The notes: generated by a model from the letters alone, not told the origin. 64,000 bases of DNA from Alteromonadaceae bacterium M269 (GCA_004353515.1 SMNZ01000003.1:124001-188000); one strand, 5' to 3'. Counted from the stretch's first letter, positions 35,257 to 44,960 are shown. Numbers and translations are program-made.

Positions 35257-35886
35257 TTAATCAGAGCTTCGAACCGATGCCATGAGTCCAAGAGGGCGAT
35301 TTTCTAAGTCTTCAAAAAATGCCATCCATTCTTCGGAGCCATCTTCATGCTTGTGGATCATATGAGGTGCGTTAATGAATTGGATGCCTTGTGCTTTCCA
35401 ATCTGAATAGACAGCATTGATATCAGAAACTCTAAAATAAAGTATTGATTCAGACTCGTTGACTTGTTCGCCCTCGGAGAGCATCAATCGTGTACCATCT
35501 AAATCAAAAAAGGCCAGCTTATCAAAGGTATAAAGGTGCGTTAACTTTAGTGTGTCTTTGTACCACTTTTCTGAAGCTTCAATACTCTTTACGCTTCTAG
35601 CAACTTGTCCAATGCTTTGTATTTGATATGAGTTGGTCATAGCAGCTTCTCCTGATTTTAGTGGACTATCAATAGGAGCGCCTCGCCAATGTTTTAACGC
35701 TCTTTTGTTTTCGAGTCCGAGCTTTGCAATGGCATTAGCCACATGATATTTCACCCCATCAAGGCTGATGTTCTCAAGCTTGGCTATTTCTCGGTTTTTT
35801 AAGCCATGTCTTACCGCATTAACAACGCGCCATTCAGCAGGTGTCAGACGGTCGTTATGTGGTGGTCTACCGCGGGCTCTTTTCAT
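35257..35886 (-). CDS. LuxR-type HTH fused to a VOC (glyoxalase-like) domain
   Basis: 209 residues. The first 70 form a LuxR/NarL-type helix-turn-helix (RLTPAEWRVVNAVRHGLKNR, EIAKLENISLDGVKYHVANA). From about residue 90 a vicinal-oxygen-chelate domain follows (GQVARSVKSIEASEKWYKDT, KLAFFDLDGTRLMLSE, ESILYFRVSDINAVYSDW). The VOC part may act as a ligand sensor for the HTH or keep enzyme activity. An ATG inside the fusion (MTNSYQIQSI) could start the VOC domain alone. It is monocistronic with unknown targets. Confidence 0.83.
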   Translation of the reverse strand: MKRARGRPPHNDRLTPAEWRVVNAVRHGLKNREIAKLENISLDGVKYHVANAIAKLGLENKRALKHWRGAPIDSPLKSGEAAMTNSYQIQSIGQVARSVKSIEASEKWYKDTLKLTHLYTFDKLAFFDLDGTRLMLSEGEQVNESESILYFRVSDINAVYSDWKAQGIQFINAPHMIHKHEDGSEEWMAFFEDLENRPLGLMASVRSSD

Positions 35887-35969
35887 AGTATTAATTTACA
35901 TGGTTAATACCTTATTTTCCCTCCCCTTTTTTAATTTTGTGGAGAGGGAATATACAAAAGCTTGCAGGC

Positions 35970-38288
35970 TTATAAATGATTGAGGAAGTAATTCGTCTTC
36001 ATTGTATTGAGGTGAAGTGATGTGCCTTCGCCTTCTACAATGCCATGACGCCTGTTGGGATATGACATGAGATCAAACTGCTTGTTGTGTTTGACTAACT
36101 CGTTGATTAAACGTTCTGTACCTTGATAGTGAACATTATCGTCACCAGTACCATGTACAATCAGCAATTTACCTTCAAGCTTGGATGCATGAGTAATAGC
36201 GGAATTCTGAGTGTAGTTTTCTTCGTTGTCGGCCAAAATTCCCGAATAACGCTCCTGATAGATGGAATCGTATAAACGTTTATCGGGTACAGGTGCTAAC
36301 GAAATGCCAACTTTAAATTGTTCTGGATAGCGAAACATTAGATTTAACGTCAAGCTGCCTCCACCTGAATGTCCCCAAACGCCAACACGAGAGCAATCGA
36401 TATAAGTCCATTTGTCACACATGGCTTTTAATGCATCTGATTGATCCTGTGTTTCTATACTTCCGTCACTGGCATAGATAGACCGTCTCCAATCGTGGCC
36501 TCTAGGTGCTCTTGTACCTCTATTGTCTATGGATGAAACAAGAAAGCCTTGCTGCGACATCAATATATGCCACATGTTTCTATTGCCCATCCAAGCATCT
36601 CTCACCGTTTGGCCAGCAGGTTCACCGTACACATGGTGGATAAGTGGGTATTTATCGCCTTTATCCATATTGGCTGGTCTGAGCATATAACCGTCTAAGC
36701 GCAAGCCGTCTTGGGCAGTTACACTGTAAAACTCAAGTTCGCCGATTTGTAGTTCTGCTAACTTCGCTTTTAGTGCCACATTGTCTTCAAGAACGTGGTG
36801 TACTTTGTGATCGGGTAATGAAATTAAGCTGTAGACAGGTGGAGATAAGAAAGTCGAATGTACATGTATAGCCCAGGTAGAGTCGGCAGATATTTGGTAA
36901 CCGTTAGTACCAGTAAACTGAACGGGCGTTACGCGCTCGATTTTGCCGCTACCATCTATCGGTGCACGGTGCAGATAACGCTGAGCGACATTGTCAGGTG
37001 AAGCAATGAAGTAAATCCACCCGTTTTCTTCGTCAATAGATGTGAGTTCGACGACATCAAAGTTACCCGGCGTTAAGTTTTTATAGGTGTTTCCGTCTCT
37101 TGATACACGATAAACATGCTTCCATCCGTCTCGTTCACTTTGCCAGATAAAATCATCTGAGTTTTTAAGCCATTCAGGTTCTATCATTAGTTGAATGAAA
37201 GTATCTTCGTTCTCACTAAATAATTCTTCGATCTCGCCCGTTGTCGCGTCAGCGTAAAATAGAGTGTTGGTATCTTGTTTTCGATTGAACTGTTGGATAA
37301 GCAATTGCTTGCTGTTGTTTGCCCAGTCCATCCGAGGTACATACATGTCTTTTGCGACGCCAGGCAAAGGTACCCATAGCGTTTGTGCTGTTTCTATTGG
37401 AACAATGCCAATACGAGCGGCAGCGTTTTCTTCCCCCACTTTAGGGTAGGGAATAGCGGTTATCGTTGGGTATAGTGTGTCTGTGTTATTGATGATGAAA
37501 AAGTCTTTAGCTGCATGGGTATCAAGCTGCCAGTAAGCAATACGTTGACTGTCAGGGCTCCAACGAAATCCGTCGCGGATAGAAAACTCTTCTTCATAAG
37601 CCCAATCAAACAAACCATTAATAATCGTTTCAGAGGCATCCGTTGTTAGGGCTTTGATTTCTCTGCTTTTGAGGTCTTGTACATAGATGTTGTTTTTCCA
37701 TACATAGGCGAACTTGAGTCCGTCAGGGGAAAATTTGCCGAACATCATTTCACTCTTAGCTGGTTGGTCGCCCCCTAGTTTCCATAAATCACCTGTTTTT
37801 GTTTCCAGTACCCAATAGTCACCTCTGTCTTTCTCGCGCCAGACATATTTGGCATTGGTATAGATTAATATTTTGGATTTATCGTCTGACCATTGATAGT
37901 CGTCTACAGCGAGGGCTTTGTCATGGCCTTTTGGGGTGAGCTGTTTCAGTGTAACCAGGACAGTTCGCTCTAATGTAGCTGGATCATACTGGACGATTTC
38001 TTCATATATTTTGATGTCGTCACCGTATTGGTCTTTCTCAAGTTTCGCATCTTCATAACCTGGAGCTGTCTCTAAAGCGCTATAACTAGCCCCTTTGTCT
38101 AACCAACGAACAGCTCCTGGACGCTTGGCGTTATAATCCCAGCTTTTAAAAATAGCCTCATTAGTTAATTGAGTGCCTTTTTTATCTGGGCTAATGTTTT
38201 GTGGCTCACCGGCTAATTTACAGGAAGTTAAGGTGAGTAAAGTTAATGCAAGTGTGAGTGCTTGAGTGATGCGAACAGTAGATTTCAC
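35970..38288 (-). CDS. S9 prolyl oligopeptidase family, DPP-IV-like lipoprotein
   Basis: 772 residues. The signal ends in a lipobox (LLTLTSCKL), so it is anchored in the envelope. The beta-propeller carries the DPP-IV double-glutamate motif in FDWAYEEEFSIRDGF. The alpha/beta-hydrolase domain has the nucleophile in GVWGHSGGGSL (near 639), Asp in HGTGDDNVHY (near 713) and His in RRHGIVEG (near 748). It removes X-Pro or similar dipeptides from peptides. It is followed by the LuxR-VOC gene in the same direction with an 83-bp gap. A second DPP-IV-like gene lies at 40609. Confidence 0.9.
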   Translation of the reverse strand: MKSTVRITQALTLALTLLTLTSCKLAGEPQNISPDKKGTQLTNEAIFKSWDYNAKRPGAVRWLDKGASYSALETAPGYEDAKLEKDQYGDDIKIYEEIVQYDPATLERTVLVTLKQLTPKGHDKALAVDDYQWSDDKSKILIYTNAKYVWREKDRGDYWVLETKTGDLWKLGGDQPAKSEMMFGKFSPDGLKFAYVWKNNIYVQDLKSREIKALTTDASETIINGLFDWAYEEEFSIRDGFRWSPDSQRIAYWQLDTHAAKDFFIINNTDTLYPTITAIPYPKVGEENAAARIGIVPIETAQTLWVPLPGVAKDMYVPRMDWANNSKQLLIQQFNRKQDTNTLFYADATTGEIEELFSENEDTFIQLMIEPEWLKNSDDFIWQSERDGWKHVYRVSRDGNTYKNLTPGNFDVVELTSIDEENGWIYFIASPDNVAQRYLHRAPIDGSGKIERVTPVQFTGTNGYQISADSTWAIHVHSTFLSPPVYSLISLPDHKVHHVLEDNVALKAKLAELQIGELEFYSVTAQDGLRLDGYMLRPANMDKGDKYPLIHHVYGEPAGQTVRDAWMGNRNMWHILMSQQGFLVSSIDNRGTRAPRGHDWRRSIYASDGSIETQDQSDALKAMCDKWTYIDCSRVGVWGHSGGGSLTLNLMFRYPEQFKVGISLAPVPDKRLYDSIYQERYSGILADNEENYTQNSAITHASKLEGKLLIVHGTGDDNVHYQGTERLINELVKHNKQFDLMSYPNRRHGIVEGEGTSLHLNTMKTNYFLNHL

Positions 38289-38486
38289 TAATGTTATTCC
38301 GTGGTTAGTTATTAGGTTTAATTTACCTCGCTGCTAAAAAATTAACCACATATACATTGGTACAATGAGTTGTATCAAACTTGGATAAAGTAAATAAATA
38401 GTGCCGATTATTTGAAGCTGTCTTGTTGTTCTGAGTTGTTATTTTTTCGTCGCTATAAGAATGTACTGATAACGATAAGTTCTCAT

Positions 38487-38506
38487 ACTATTCACCGTTG
38501 AATAGT
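38487..38506. promoter_or_regulatory. perfect 20-bp palindrome before the lactonase-like gene
   Basis: ACTATTCA-CCGT-TGAATAGT, a perfect 8+4+8 inverted repeat ending 33 bp before the ATG at 38540. Its position suggests an operator for a dimeric regulator of the lactonase-like gene. No candidate regulator gene is adjacent on that side except the Lrp-type gene downstream at 39390. Confidence 0.5.
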
Positions 38507-38539
38507 CGTTAAGAGAAGTGCAATGAATGAGGAATCGAT

Positions 38540-39388
38540 ATGCAGTATAAGGTGACAAACTTTATAGCCCTGATTTTACTTATACCTATGCTTTTTGTGG
38601 CAGAGACTCGAGCAGGTGACGAATATTCAATACGCGCTATCTCTTTTGGAGAAGTTAAAGGTGTTAATCGAAGCTTCTTTGTTGAAGGAGAAGCAGGCGA
38701 GGATAAGGTGGATATCCCTTTTGTTATTTGGTTGCTACAAAATAAGGATAGAACAGTTTTGTTTGATGCTGGGTATTTCAGAGAAAGCTGGACGAAACAA
38801 TGGAACACGCAAAACTTTGTATCGCCGGATAAAGCTGTTGCCAATGCGGGTGTTAAGCCGGAGGAGGTTACCGATATTATTGTCAGTCATATGCACTGGG
38901 ATCACGCGCAAGGAGCGCTGTTATTTCCCAATGCTAATGTGTGGATACAGGAAGATGAATATGTTTACTATACAGGTGGCGCTTGGCAAGAAGGCGGTAA
39001 TTCGGGCGGTATTGATAAAAGAGATGTTGAAGGCTTCGTTAAGCTAAATCTGGAAGGGCGCCTTAAGTTTGTTAAAGGTGACAATGTAGAAGTTATTAAG
39101 GGGATTCATGCTTACACGGGAGGGAAGCACACTTTTCAGTCACAATATATTCGTGTTGATGGAAAAGAGCCGGTCGTTCTTGCATCGGACAATGCCTACT
39201 TGTTTCAAAACATAGAAACTCAAACACCGATTAATAAAAATGCGACTTTCTCATTGCTCTCTAATCGTAAAGCAATTAAACGGATGATCGAATTAGCTGG
39301 CAGTGTTAAACGCGTGATGCCAGGGCATGACCCTGCGATCTTCGAACGTTTTCCAACGAAAGGACGAGTAGCGACTATCAGAGAATAG
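38540..39388 (+). CDS. secreted MBL-fold hydrolase, AHL-lactonase-like
   Basis: 282 residues with a signal peptide (FIALILLIPMLFVAETRA). The dinuclear-zinc motif reads SHMHWDHAQGALLF (near 115-128), followed by VLASDNAYLFQ and VMPGHDPAIFERF. The layout with an acidic KVDIPFVIWLLQNKDRTVLF entry strand resembles the N-acyl-homoserine lactonase group of the MBL fold, which opens quorum-signal lactones. Other lactones are equally possible. A perfect palindrome lies just upstream. Its stop is 1 bp from the end of the convergent Lrp-type gene. Confidence 0.82.
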   Translation: MQYKVTNFIALILLIPMLFVAETRAGDEYSIRAISFGEVKGVNRSFFVEGEAGEDKVDIPFVIWLLQNKDRTVLFDAGYFRESWTKQWNTQNFVSPDKAVANAGVKPEEVTDIIVSHMHWDHAQGALLFPNANVWIQEDEYVYYTGGAWQEGGNSGGIDKRDVEGFVKLNLEGRLKFVKGDNVEVIKGIHAYTGGKHTFQSQYIRVDGKEPVVLASDNAYLFQNIETQTPINKNATFSLLSNRKAIKRMIELAGSVKRVMPGHDPAIFERFPTKGRVATIRE

Positions 39389-39389
39389 G

Positions 39390-39842
39390 CTACTGCCTTT
39401 CGTCTTTCGGAGATTCCATCACAACATGAGTCATTATGGTTCTCACTTGGGGTATTGCGCCTAGAGTATTGGTGTGCAGTGCCTTAAAGGACTGAATATC
39501 CCGTGTCTCTATCCGTAATAGGTACTCAAATGAGCCTGTAACGTTATGGCATTCTTTGATTTCGGTAGCGGACTTTATGGCGTCTTCGAATGCAAGTTGT
39601 GACTCCATGGTATGTTCTTTAAGGCCAACATTAACGTAAGCGATGAAGCTGTTACCTAGCAACTCGTTGTTCAATATTGCTCGATACCCGGATATCACAC
39701 CGCTATTTTCAAGTTCTTGAACTCTTCTCAGACAAGCTGAAGTTGATAGACCCACTTTTTCAGCAAGTTCTGTATTAGAGATCCTGCCATTCAATCTTAG
39801 TTCTCGCAATATTGTGTCGTTATATCTGTCATTTTTGAACAT
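39390..39842 (-). CDS. Lrp/AsnC-family transcriptional regulator
   Basis: 150 residues: N-terminal HTH (ILRELRLNGRISNTELAEKV, GLSTSACLRRVQELENSGVI) and C-terminal RAM effector domain (HNVTGSFEYLLRIETRDIQS). The family senses amino acids or their derivatives. It is divergent from the LysE-type exporter gene with a 112-bp shared promoter region, so it probably controls that exporter. Confidence 0.92.
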   Translation of the reverse strand: MFKNDRYNDTILRELRLNGRISNTELAEKVGLSTSACLRRVQELENSGVISGYRAILNNELLGNSFIAYVNVGLKEHTMESQLAFEDAIKSATEIKECHNVTGSFEYLLRIETRDIQSFKALHTNTLGAIPQVRTIMTHVVMESPKDERQ

Positions 39843-39954
39843 TTATTGTTTCTTAGGTTGCTTTGTTAATATAAAACGCGCGGAAATTGTATCACTAGCT
39901 ACTTATAATTGCATTTCATAGCTTTAAGGCACAATACATGTAAAAAGAGGTGAG

Positions 39955-40551
39955 ATGATGAGTTACGAATTAATTTCTGCTTTGGTGTTATTTGCGTTCG
40001 TTTCCTCAATCACGCCAGGGCCTAATAACTTGATGTTGATGAGCTCTGGATTGAACTACGGGTTTCGTCTGACTTTGCCTCATTTGCTTGGCGTAGCGAT
40101 TGGTTTTACGCTGATGATAGTGTTGGTAGGCTTAGGTGTTATGACACTATTTGATGCCTTCCCAGTGAGTTATCAGATATTAAAAGTGCTTAGTATTGTC
40201 TATCTGTTGTACTTGGCTGGGAAAATAGCACTTTCCTCTGAAGCTGACACGAATAGCTTTGCCAAAGCAAAGCCTATGACTTTTATTCAAGCGGCATTGT
40301 TTCAATGGGTTAACCCTAAAGCATGGACAATGGCTCTAACGGCTATCACTATCTATGCGCCAACAAGAAGTCTTATTGCAATACTGGCAGTGGCTTTGGT
40401 CTTTGGATTGGTTAACTTGCCTTGCGTGAGTTTATGGGTGATGACGGGAAAGAAGATGCAAGTCATCCTGAAAGAGCGTAAGCATCTGAAAGTGTTTAAT
40501 GTAACTATGGCGGTGTTGTTAGTGTTGTCTTTGTATCCAACATTAATATAG
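39955..40551 (+). CDS. LysE-family amino-acid/metabolite exporter
   Basis: 198 residues with about six membrane helices. The family signature is at the N-terminus (FVSSITPGPNNLMLMSSGLN), and QAALFQWVNPKAWTMALTAI marks the middle helix. AGAGGTGAG lies just before the tandem ATG codons; starting at 39958 is equally good. Members export basic or neutral amino acids and homoserine lactones. Paired with the divergent Lrp-type regulator, it is probably induced by its substrate. Confidence 0.92.
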   Translation: MMSYELISALVLFAFVSSITPGPNNLMLMSSGLNYGFRLTLPHLLGVAIGFTLMIVLVGLGVMTLFDAFPVSYQILKVLSIVYLLYLAGKIALSSEADTNSFAKAKPMTFIQAALFQWVNPKAWTMALTAITIYAPTRSLIAILAVALVFGLVNLPCVSLWVMTGKKMQVILKERKHLKVFNVTMAVLLVLSLYPTLI

Positions 40552-40565
40552 GCGACCCAAAATAA

Positions 40566-40587
40566 AAAGGGCCATCAATGGCCCTTT
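40566..40587. terminator. bidirectional terminator between convergent genes
   Basis: AAAGGGCCAT and ATGGCCCTTT form a perfect 10-bp stem around CA, with A and T runs at the ends. It separates the LysE-type gene from the convergent DPP-IV gene. Confidence 0.85.
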
Positions 40588-40608
40588 AGAAGTTTGATAA
40601 AACTGAGA

Positions 40609-42870
40609 TTAATCAGCTAAGTTTCTGTCAAAGAAATTAGTGATAGTGTGGTACAAGTGGATACCTGTTTGTTTACCACGAATACTGTGCTTTTTACCGG
40701 GATAATCCATTGTCTCAAATGGTATTGCTAGGTCCTGTAAGTGCTTGTATAACTTGGTGCTGTTTTTGAACAATACGTTGTCATCAGCCATACCATGGTA
40801 AATTAACAATGCACCCGTTAGATCCTTAGCGTATGGGAATACAGAAGAACCTTCATAACCTTCGGCATTATGTTCGGGGTGCCCCATATAACGTTCAGTA
40901 TAATGTGTATCGTAAAGTGACCAGTCCGTGACTGGCGCGCCAGCAACACCCGCTTTAAAGTACTCACCTGCTTTAAACATAGCCATGAGTGTCATGTAGC
41001 CACCGTAGCTGTGCCCATGAATACCAATGCGCTCTTTATCAACATAAGGCAATGAGTGTAAGAACTTAACTCCAGCAACTTGATCCTGAACTTCAATATC
41101 CCCCATATTTTTGAAAATGGGATCTTCGAACGCTTTACCTCGGTTGTACGAACCACGATTATCGACTGTGAACACGACATAGCCCTTGTCTACCCAGTGT
41201 TGTAGCAATAAACCTCTGTTTCCTGCCCATCTGTTTGTAACAAGCTGAGCATGTGGACCACCATATTGGAATACGATTGCAGGGTGCTTACCGTTAATCT
41301 TCTTAGGTGTATACAAACGGTAATGCAAGGTTGCACCATCGTTGGTTTTGATTGTACCAAATTTAGGTGCGACCCACTGTTCTTGATAAGGATGTAGCGG
41401 GTGTGACTCGTTTATTGCGTTCTCTTCTAACCAAGTTAACTGATCACCTAAATTGTTGTGCAAGCTGACCTGAGGTGGTGTGTTAGCTGTAGAGAAACGG
41501 TCGATATACACTGCTGCATCGTCGCTGAAAACAATGTCGTGGAATCCACTACGTTGGCTGACTCGAGTCGTACTGTCTTGATCTAATGCTTTGGGTTTTG
41601 CATAAGAAACACTGTATAGGTGACTTTCTATTGGTGTGTCTTTTCTACCCGTAAAATAAATGATTTTTTTCTTTTCGTCGATGGCTTCGATTTCGTCAAC
41701 AATCCAGTCGCCACTGGTGAGTTGACGAACGAGTCGACCATCATTTCTGTATAAATAAAGGTGTTTGAAACCACTACGCTCAGACGCCCAGATAAAATGC
41801 TTTTTATCTTTTAGGAAATGCAGGTCATCATTGAGGTTCACCCAAGTGTCGCTTGATTCCTCTACCAACAAGGATAGTTTTTTGTTTTTGGAATCGTATA
41901 AACGCAGTTCTAATTTTTGTTGGCTACGGTTTTGCCATTGATAAGTTAAGCCTCGGCTGTCTTTCTTCCAGTTAACACGAGCTAGATAGATATCTTTGTT
42001 ATCGCCCAAATCAACCCAATCGACTTCTTTGTTCTTAAGCTTCATAACGGCTAGCTCAACATGGACGTTATTAGTCCCAGTGCTTGGGTAGCGTTGTTTA
42101 ATAAGGTCGATAGATTCCGCGTATATTTCCGTACGTGTTATTTCATCGACAGGGCTTTCATCGACTTTTGTGAAAGCAATTTTTGATTCATCTGGCGCCC
42201 ACCAATAGCCTGTCAAACGTCCCATTTCTTCTTGCGCGACGAATTCAGCCATGCCGTATTTGATCGGGCCACCGCCATCACTTGTTAATTGCTGCTCTTC
42301 ACCCGTTTTAACATCCATGATGTAAAGGTTTTGGTCGCGAATGTAGGAGATGTAGTTACCTTTAGGAGAGAAGCGAATATCAGTTTCAAAAGCTTCTGTC
42401 TTAAGCAATTGTTTAGCGTTTTCTTCGCCTAGCTTGTAGACATAAGCATCACCAGCTAGCGGAAATAATAAGCTCTTGCCGTCTGCCGACCAGAAGTACT
42501 CAATAATACCTGTACCGAATACGCGTTGACGCTCACGCCTGGCTTTCTCTTCGTCAGATAAGATTTCTGGACCTGAGTGTAAGTCGTCAGAGTCGAACAA
42601 TATTGACGTTTTTCCCGTGGCTACTTCGTATTGCCATAAGTCGTAACGATCAAAGTCCGTGGATTTTCCCTGCAGGAAAGTAACGCGCTTTCCATCTGGA
42701 GACACTTTTAGAGAGTTCGGCGCTGCACCTTGAAGTGCTGGCGAGGAATGTATGCGTTCAATGGTTAGTTGTTCAGTTTCGTGTGCTTGTACAGAGGCTG
42801 GAATTGCCCCTAACAAACTTAATGTCAGCGTACTGGCTGCAATTAAGTAGGGAAAAGAGTGATTTTTCAT
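40609..42870 (-). CDS. S9 dipeptidyl-peptidase IV-like protease, exported
   Basis: About 753 residues from the ATG at 42870, chosen because a signal peptide follows (FPYLIAASTLTLSLLGAIPA); the ORF is open 10 codons more. The double-glutamate motif lies in GMAEFVAQEEMGRLTGYWW, as in bacterial DPP4. The catalytic Ser is in GIHGHSYGGYMTLMAMF (near 621), with Asp in YHGMADDNVLF and His in GKKHSIRG. It probably cleaves N-terminal X-Pro dipeptides in the periplasm or outside. It is closer to classical DPP4 than the lipoprotein at 35970. Confidence 0.92.
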   Translation of the reverse strand: MKNHSFPYLIAASTLTLSLLGAIPASVQAHETEQLTIERIHSSPALQGAAPNSLKVSPDGKRVTFLQGKSTDFDRYDLWQYEVATGKTSILFDSDDLHSGPEILSDEEKARRERQRVFGTGIIEYFWSADGKSLLFPLAGDAYVYKLGEENAKQLLKTEAFETDIRFSPKGNYISYIRDQNLYIMDVKTGEEQQLTSDGGGPIKYGMAEFVAQEEMGRLTGYWWAPDESKIAFTKVDESPVDEITRTEIYAESIDLIKQRYPSTGTNNVHVELAVMKLKNKEVDWVDLGDNKDIYLARVNWKKDSRGLTYQWQNRSQQKLELRLYDSKNKKLSLLVEESSDTWVNLNDDLHFLKDKKHFIWASERSGFKHLYLYRNDGRLVRQLTSGDWIVDEIEAIDEKKKIIYFTGRKDTPIESHLYSVSYAKPKALDQDSTTRVSQRSGFHDIVFSDDAAVYIDRFSTANTPPQVSLHNNLGDQLTWLEENAINESHPLHPYQEQWVAPKFGTIKTNDGATLHYRLYTPKKINGKHPAIVFQYGGPHAQLVTNRWAGNRGLLLQHWVDKGYVVFTVDNRGSYNRGKAFEDPIFKNMGDIEVQDQVAGVKFLHSLPYVDKERIGIHGHSYGGYMTLMAMFKAGEYFKAGVAGAPVTDWSLYDTHYTERYMGHPEHNAEGYEGSSVFPYAKDLTGALLIYHGMADDNVLFKNSTKLYKHLQDLAIPFETMDYPGKKHSIRGKQTGIHLYHTITNFFDRNLAD

Positions 42871-42916
42871 TATTATGCGTATTCTGTAACTACAAACCAA
42901 CGATTCTAATCAATTC

Positions 42917-43540
42917 ATGACAAAACACAAAACAGCACTGGTTCTTGGTGCTACTGGATTAGTCGGAAAAAAACTCTTAGCGCAACTAAAAGTTGACAAC
43001 CGTTACGCTAGTATCATTTGTGGTGTTCGAAAATTACCAGTTAACAATACAAATTCAGAGCATGATAAAGTCGAAAATGAGCTTATCGATTTTGATAACC
43101 TCAACGCTGATTTATTTAAAGTAGACCATGTTTACGTGTGTTTAGGCACCACCATAAAGAAGGCGGGATCTCAACAGGCTTTTCGTTCGGTAGATTACGA
43201 TTATGTTCATAGAGCCGCCCAGTTGGCTGCGAAAGGACAGGTGGAAAGCTTTGTTTGGATCTCATCAGTTGGAGCTGATGCTAGCAGCACTAACTTTTAC
43301 TTGCGTGTAAAAGGCGAACTAGAAAGAGATATCGCTCAGTTATCTGATTTGGATAATGCAAGTTGTGTACAGCCGTCATTATTGTTGGGGCAAAGAGATG
43401 AGTTTCGTTTGGGAGAAAAGCTCGGTGTTATCTTAAGTCCGTTATTATCACCTTTGCTTATCGGGCGATTAGCGAAGTATAAGCCAGTTCAGGCAGAGCA
43501 TGTCGCACATCAAATGGTCGAGTTACAGCATTTTGACTGA
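42917..43540 (+). CDS. NAD(P)H-binding Rossmann protein (HTATIP2-like)
   Basis: 207 residues. The dinucleotide-binding motif GATGLVGKKLLAQL lies at the N-terminus; further family blocks are DHVYVCLGTTIKKAGSQQAF, FVWISSVGADASSTNFYLRV and SLLLGQRDEFRLGEKLG. These short SDR-like oxidoreductases resemble the CC3/HTATIP2 group; the substrate is unknown. Its 3' end overlaps the trmN6 start as annotated here by 41 bp. Confidence 0.85.
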   Translation: MTKHKTALVLGATGLVGKKLLAQLKVDNRYASIICGVRKLPVNNTNSEHDKVENELIDFDNLNADLFKVDHVYVCLGTTIKKAGSQQAFRSVDYDYVHRAAQLAAKGQVESFVWISSVGADASSTNFYLRVKGELERDIAQLSDLDNASCVQPSLLLGQRDEFRLGEKLGVILSPLLSPLLIGRLAKYKPVQAEHVAHQMVELQHFD

Positions 43541-44291
43541 GAAAATCAACACAATATCTACTCAGCGCAAGAAGTTAGGTTTTCAGTGCAAACAGTTTTT
43601 CATTCAACACGACCAATGTGCCATGAAGGTAGGTACAGACAGTTTAATGTTAGGAAGTTGGTGTGAAGTCGAGACTGCAAACAAGATATTGGATATAGGT
43701 ACAGGAAGTGGGATTCTTGCGCTAATGTTGGCTCAGCGCACAATAGCTGAAACGCGGATTACCGGGCTTGATATTGATGAAGCTGCAGTTTTACAAGCAA
43801 GAGAAAACGGTACTAATAGTCCATGGGCAGATAAGCTGAACTTTGCTCATACCGATGTTAACCACTTTTTTCCTTGCACACAGTTTGATTGCATAGTGAG
43901 TAATCCACCTTATTTTGAAGCAACATCAGAAGATTCCATTGCTATGTCTGCCGCTAGGCGTAAGGCAAGGGAGGAATCAACCTTAACGCATCAAAACTTG
44001 CTAAAAACTGTGGCGCGCTTATTAGAACCTCGGGGCACATTTTATGTTGTGTTGCCGAGTGATTGTGCTAATCGATTTGATGATTTAGCTGATAAAGTAG
44101 GATTGTATTGCGATAGAAAGTTGCAGGTGAGAAGTAGTGAATCCAGACCTTTTATTAGGCAGCTAATTGCTTATAAGTTCAGTCAATGTGCGATGGAAAA
44201 GAATGAGCAATCGTTAACAATCTATGATGAAAATGGACAATACACAGCGGCATATAAGGCGCTGTGTAGAGCTTACTATCTTAACTTTTAA
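43500..44291 (+). CDS. trmN6: tRNA1(Val) A37 N6-methyltransferase TrmN6
   Basis: 263 residues from the ATG at 43500. A TTG at 43533 would give less overlap with the upstream gene and is a possible alternative. The family start LGFQCKQFFIQHDQCAMKVG is followed by the SAM site ILDIGTGSGILALMLAQ and the adenine-N6 motif SNPPYFEA. It methylates A37 of tRNA-Val(UAC/cmo5UAC). AGGCAGAG upstream is a fair ribosome site. Confidence 0.9.
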   Translation: MSHIKWSSYSILTEKINTISTQRKKLGFQCKQFFIQHDQCAMKVGTDSLMLGSWCEVETANKILDIGTGSGILALMLAQRTIAETRITGLDIDEAAVLQARENGTNSPWADKLNFAHTDVNHFFPCTQFDCIVSNPPYFEATSEDSIAMSAARRKAREESTLTHQNLLKTVARLLEPRGTFYVVLPSDCANRFDDLADKVGLYCDRKLQVRSSESRPFIRQLIAYKFSQCAMEKNEQSLTIYDENGQYTAAYKALCRAYYLNF

Positions 44292-44644
44292 GAATTTGTG
44301 GTTGGGGCGTCGTCATCTTCATATTGATAATCACACGCTTTTTCGATGTCGCTGATTCTCATATGAAGGATGTCGTTTAACTTACCTGTAGCAATTGAAC
44401 GACGACTAGTGAACTCACCAGACAGTAAGTTAAATAAAGCGGTTGTAGGTGATATTAATACAATGCCGTTTGCGAACTTTTCACCTGCTGATGGGCGTTC
44501 TTCCAATAAAGCTGCAATATCTTGGCCAGCAGTATCACAGTTGATGGGTTGTGATACCTGTGCACTCACTTGTTGATGACGATCAACAGCGGAAGCACAG
44601 CCACCTAAAATAAGAAAAACAGTCATCAAAATAACTACTTTCAT
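44288..44644 (-). CDS. small hypothetical lipoprotein
   Basis: 118 residues from the ATG at 44644, chosen for the AAGGCGG ribosome site in front of it; a start at 44662 is possible. The lipobox is LILGGCASA. The mature part has two further cysteines (INCDTAGQD, EKACDYQYEDD) and a conserved-looking ANGIVLISPTTALFNLLSGE. No function is known. It is convergent with trmN6 with a 4-bp overlap of 3' ends. Confidence 0.75.
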   Translation of the reverse strand: MKVVILMTVFLILGGCASAVDRHQQVSAQVSQPINCDTAGQDIAALLEERPSAGEKFANGIVLISPTTALFNLLSGEFTSRRSIATGKLNDILHMRISDIEKACDYQYEDDDAPTTNS

Positions 44645-44960
44645 TTTTATCCGCCTTTTCATCTGTCTTTCAAGTCGTTTCAGCTCTTTGCTGAGTAATC
44701 GGGCCTCTCAACCGACCTCTCAACGTCAATGAAATGCATCATATACAAAAAATTGTCGAAAAATAGTGCTGTTCTGTTTCGTTATAGATTTGTTAATTGC
44801 CGTGATTATATGTAGATAAAGTCGTGAATGAACGTGAGATGGTTAGGAGTCATTCCGAAACTTTACAACATAGAGCAAGACGCAACCGCCAAATTTAAGC
44901 AAAAAAATGAAGTACTGCTATAGTCAAAGAGAGGGTAACCAGAGGAAGGCTTAGAGTAAT

